Assembly (NCBI GenBank): GCA_018664265.1
Contig: JABJOR010000140.1
Coordinates: 1-8,503, forward strand
Length of the DNA stretch: 8,503 nt
Source: Rhodospirillales bacterium
GTDB taxonomy: Bacteria; Pseudomonadota; Alphaproteobacteria; Rhodospirillales; Casp-alpha2
Reading direction: 5' to 3'
Positions 6,046 to 8,503 of this stretch are shown in pieces. The first letter of the stretch is position 1; every line of letters starts with the position of its first letter. The position numbers and the translations under genes are program-made. Below the pieces are notes generated by a model. That model saw nothing but the letters and a program-made list of their open reading frames with translations, did no database searches and had not been told where the DNA came from.

Positions 6046-6284
6046 GATTGAAACAACACACCCGTGTAAAAAAGTGAAAACAGAAAACAGAGTAATGCCG
6101 AGGTAAAACTGGCACGCTTTTTCAGGCGTTCCTTTTCAGCTTCATTAACATTGTCTTCCCCGCCTTTGCGAATGGCACGTCGGACACTCATGACCCACAT
6201 CATTTGGCGCACAGGGAAGAACAACATCGCTGCTAAAACGATCATCCAGACATAACGATATTCAGCACTGAAAAGAGATGCCAT
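6042..6284 (-). CDS. Small hypothetical two-pass membrane protein coupled to the TPR gene
   Basis: This 80-residue product has hydrophobic helices at about residues 10-32 (YVWMIVLAAMLFFPVRQMMW) and 59-78 (SFTSALLCFLFSLFYTGVLF). A strongly charged loop (RRAIRKGGEDNVNEAEKERLKKR) separates them; being basic, it is most likely cytoplasmic. No family name can be given. Its stop overlaps the start of the downstream TPR gene by four bases (ATGA), so the two are almost certainly co-expressed and may form one membrane complex. The ATG at 6284 has only a GAG seven bases upstream as a possible ribosome site. A weak minus-strand promoter (TATATT near 6304-6309) could lie just upstream. Confidence 0.75.
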   Translation of the reverse strand: MASLFSAEYRYVWMIVLAAMLFFPVRQMMWVMSVRRAIRKGGEDNVNEAEKERLKKRASFTSALLCFLFSLFYTGVLFQS

Positions 6285-6330
6285 TTAGAAACTCGCAAAT
6301 AAGGAATATACAAACATGAATATGCTTTTA

Positions 6331-6371
6331 CAGGAAAAAAGAAACGGGGGAAAGCTTTGGCTCTCCCCCGT
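6331..6371 (-). terminator. Rho-independent terminator of the SSS transporter gene
   Basis: On the minus strand ACGGGGGA (6371-6364) pairs perfectly with TCCCCCGT (6351-6344). Inside, AGC/GCT pairs after one mismatch to close a TTTG-type loop. The stem is followed by TTCTTTTTTCC (6343-6333). This GC-rich stem plus T-run, 23 bases past the transporter stop, is a textbook intrinsic terminator. It also insulates the downstream small-membrane/TPR pair, which therefore needs its own promoter. Confidence 0.92.
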
Positions 6372-6393
6372 CATCATTAGTCAGATGTTACCA

Positions 6394-8364
6394 TCAACTG
6401 CCAGGCTCGGGAGCCGTAGCTGTAACAGTATCACCGATATCATCGACCAGTGCTTCGACTTCTTTATCAGGCAAAGTCGACATCTCCATTTTGTAGGCTA
6501 GGAACCACATCATGAAGACACCTAGTGCCCACCAAAGAATCTGCCAAGCCCAGATGGACGGAATACCGAAGGTCCAGCCTTCGATACCAGCATCCGGAGC
6601 ACCAAAGATATCGTTCCCGATAACTGCACCGGGTCCGATACCAAAGATCAGCCAGATCAGGGTAATCGCCCAAGCAACAGGCTTCAGGCCCTGCTTTGAC
6701 GCACTCAACGTGGCATGCTCACGTAGGAAGTTGTGATACTTCATGCGGTGTGCAAGATCTGCATCGTTCTGCGTCATGGCAGAAACAACAATACAGATAC
6801 CAGCGTTAAAGATTATGCCCCAACCAGCGGAGTGGATGGTCCATGGCCAACGGCCCCAAGGAAGCTCGCCACCAAAGAAGCCAGCAATTGATCCACCGAG
6901 AGATTCAGTGAAAATCACAGCCAACAAACCAGCAGCCAGTCCATACGTGGCACCCTGACGGGTGATCCATGGGAACCAGGTTACAGCAGCCAGTGAAGGC
7001 CACATCTGGAAACCAAAGGCCACAGCCAAACCACCGAGCAGCACCAGAGCGTCAGATGAATACGTTGCAACCAGCAAGGCTGAAAGAACGATAAACAGAA
7101 CGCCGAGACGACCGAACAGTTTCTGGGTATCATGGGAAGCTGTTGGATTGATAAACCGCTTATACAGATCACGGGTTAACATACCACCAGCAGTGGACAT
7201 GTAAGCCGCGCCTGTTGACTGCATGGCAGCCAGTGCACAAACGGCCAATAGGCCAACAAACCACGGAGAGCTATCACCAACCAAATTGATCAAGTTTGGC
7301 ACAAGGCCGCCTTGACCGTTGGCTGACATATCAGGGATCACCGTCGAGACACCGATACCAGCTTCTGTCACCCCTGGTGTAGCACCAAGGAAGTGTGCGC
7401 CCATACCCTGTGCTGCTGTGAAGAAGAACAGGATTGCGCCAATACCAAAGGAAGATGCCCACACCTGTTGAGGTGCGAAAGGCTTCGTGCTCTGGTTACC
7501 AAAAGCCCACATGGTGAAGGCCGGAGCAGAATGAATGCCCATAAGAGCAAACATATACGTCAGACACATGACGCCAGTCCACAGACCACCAACAGGGGTT
7601 TCTTTACCCAGGCCAGCTGTAAACTGAATGACACCAGGAATAGCCAGATAAGCATTATACCCATCAGGCGTCAGTCCCCACTTGCCAATATCGGTTTTAC
7701 CCAACAATGCCATGTGTTCATTGAAGGCACCAAATCCGCCGAGGTGGCTGTATGAAATCAAACCAATGGCGATGATACCAAAGGCAAGCAACAGACACTG
7801 TACGGTATCCACATAAGCCACAGCCCGCAGGCCGCCAGAGGCAACATAGATCAGCACGACCAGTGAAAGGACCCACATACCGGCTGTTTTAGGTACCAAA
7901 TCATCGGTCAAAACCTGGAACAGGAAGCCCGAAGCGCCAAGCTGCACACCCAAATACGGGATTGAGAACAACAAGGCCACTGCGACCACCAGCATACGGA
8001 TGCCATCGCCCTGGAAATAATCGGAAAGCATTTCGCCCGGTGTTATATAACCGAAGCGCTTGCCGAGCATCCATTGACGTTTCAGGAACATCACACCGGT
8101 AAACGGAATGGTAATAGCGTAAAATGACGCGTAGGCATATTGGAAGCCGTCGCGATAAATAAGCCCCGGATGTCCCATAAAGGTCCAGCCCGAGAATGAA
8201 GTTGCGGTGGCCGCTAGGACGAACACCCACAACGAAAGTTGACGGCCAGAAAGAAAATAATCACTGGCAGTCTTTGCCATGCGCGCACTCTTGATGCCCC
8301 AGAAAATACAATAGGACCAATAGAGTGCTACAAAAACAAATAACCATACTACTTTTGCAGACAA
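6394..8364 (-). CDS. Sodium:solute symporter family (SSS) transporter
   Basis: This integral inner-membrane protein of about 656 residues has roughly 13 hydrophobic helices and is of the SSS family (PutP, vSGLT, MctP relatives), which couple Na+ entry to uptake of an organic solute. Seen motifs are DYFLSGRQ at about 35-42 after the first helix, GGLRAVAYVDTVQ at 177-189 matching the family signature region, and AMQSTGAAYMSTAGGMLTRDLY at 380-401, which corresponds to the helix with the Na+-site serines. An acidic C-terminal tail follows the last helix. TTG at 8364 is the preferred start: AGGGGAG (8379-8373) lies 8 bases upstream and the first helix follows at once. The frame stays open to 8499, including an ATG at 8451, but that extension is polar, cysteine-containing and lacks a ribosome site. 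It is slightly longer than PutP (about 500). The substrate cannot be called. It is followed by a strong terminator and is probably monocistronic. Confidence 0.92.
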   Translation of the reverse strand: MSAKVVWLFVFVALYWSYCIFWGIKSARMAKTASDYFLSGRQLSLWVFVLAATATSFSGWTFMGHPGLIYRDGFQYAYASFYAITIPFTGVMFLKRQWMLGKRFGYITPGEMLSDYFQGDGIRMLVVAVALLFSIPYLGVQLGASGFLFQVLTDDLVPKTAGMWVLSLVVLIYVASGGLRAVAYVDTVQCLLLAFGIIAIGLISYSHLGGFGAFNEHMALLGKTDIGKWGLTPDGYNAYLAIPGVIQFTAGLGKETPVGGLWTGVMCLTYMFALMGIHSAPAFTMWAFGNQSTKPFAPQQVWASSFGIGAILFFFTAAQGMGAHFLGATPGVTEAGIGVSTVIPDMSANGQGGLVPNLINLVGDSSPWFVGLLAVCALAAMQSTGAAYMSTAGGMLTRDLYKRFINPTASHDTQKLFGRLGVLFIVLSALLVATYSSDALVLLGGLAVAFGFQMWPSLAAVTWFPWITRQGATYGLAAGLLAVIFTESLGGSIAGFFGGELPWGRWPWTIHSAGWGIIFNAGICIVVSAMTQNDADLAHRMKYHNFLREHATLSASKQGLKPVAWAITLIWLIFGIGPGAVIGNDIFGAPDAGIEGWTFGIPSIWAWQILWWALGVFMMWFLAYKMEMSTLPDKEVEALVDDIGDTVTATAPEPGS

Positions 8365-8372
8365 GATAGCTT

Positions 8373-8379
8373 CTCCCCT
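8373..8379 (-). promoter_or_regulatory. Shine-Dalgarno deciding a TTG start for the SSS transporter
   Basis: AGGGGAG on the minus strand is the strongest ribosome-binding site in the window and stands 8 bases before TTG at 8364-8362. No ATG or GTG lies at a workable distance downstream before the first membrane helix, and the upstream in-frame ATG at 8451 lacks a comparable site. This supports TTG initiation. Confidence 0.75.
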
Positions 8380-8503
8380 ATCTGTTCGGTTCCTGGTCCC
8401 GGCATTGCCACCGTTTAATACGATGCAATACAAGAAACAGGTTCTCCGCATTTCAGCCAAAACTTGTTTATTGACCGAAACCAAATTCCAGCGCAGCAAA
8501 AGC

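Noticed and set aside
7393..7755. 120-codon open frame on the plus strand within the transporter
   Set aside because: It is antisense to conserved membrane helices of the SSS protein; no start signal and no domain.

Overview
The window looks like chromosomal DNA from an alphaproteobacterium of moderate GC content, possibly a marine or aquatic Rhodospirillales-like lineage. That placement rests on gene content, protein style and recalled resemblance of the small membrane/TPR proteins to alphaproteobacterial hypotheticals; no search was run. There are nine credible protein genes packed tightly on both strands. No tRNA, rRNA, CRISPR array, insertion sequence or phage gene was seen, and no gene-free stretch exceeds 300 bases.

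Left part (140-4613), a metabolic cluster. It holds a GMC-family flavin alcohol dehydrogenase (+), a convergent XRE/cupin regulator (-), and, divergent from the regulator, a two-gene operon (+). The operon encodes a class III PLP aminotransferase of the glutamate-1-semialdehyde aminomutase type and a divergent pyrroline-5-carboxylate-reductase-like oxidoreductase, with reading frames overlapping by 17 bases. The 145-bp divergent intergenic region carries two near-identical palindromes, TTTCC-N4-GGAAA. Each overlaps the putative -10 box (TATGTT) of one of the two divergent promoters, and their centres are 83 bp apart. This is the clearest regulatory signal in the window. It suggests that the cupin regulator senses a small molecule and represses both itself and the aminotransferase operon. 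The enzyme set (flavin alcohol oxidation, amino transfer, imine reduction) suggests catabolism of an amino alcohol, amine or unusual amino acid; the substrate cannot be read from the sequence.

Middle part (4679-6284), small genes of unknown function. Two + strand genes encode a 157-160-residue single-pass membrane protein and a 70-residue two-pass membrane protein. They converge, with a 7-bp gap, on a - strand pair with a 4-base ATGA overlap: an 80-residue two-pass membrane protein followed by a membrane-anchored TPR protein.

Right part (6331-8364). A sodium:solute symporter (SSS family) gene lies on the - strand. It probably starts at a TTG codon behind a strong Shine-Dalgarno sequence and ends in a clear intrinsic terminator. 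It could import the substrate of the metabolic cluster, but it is separated by the unrelated small-gene block and nothing in the sequence links them directly.
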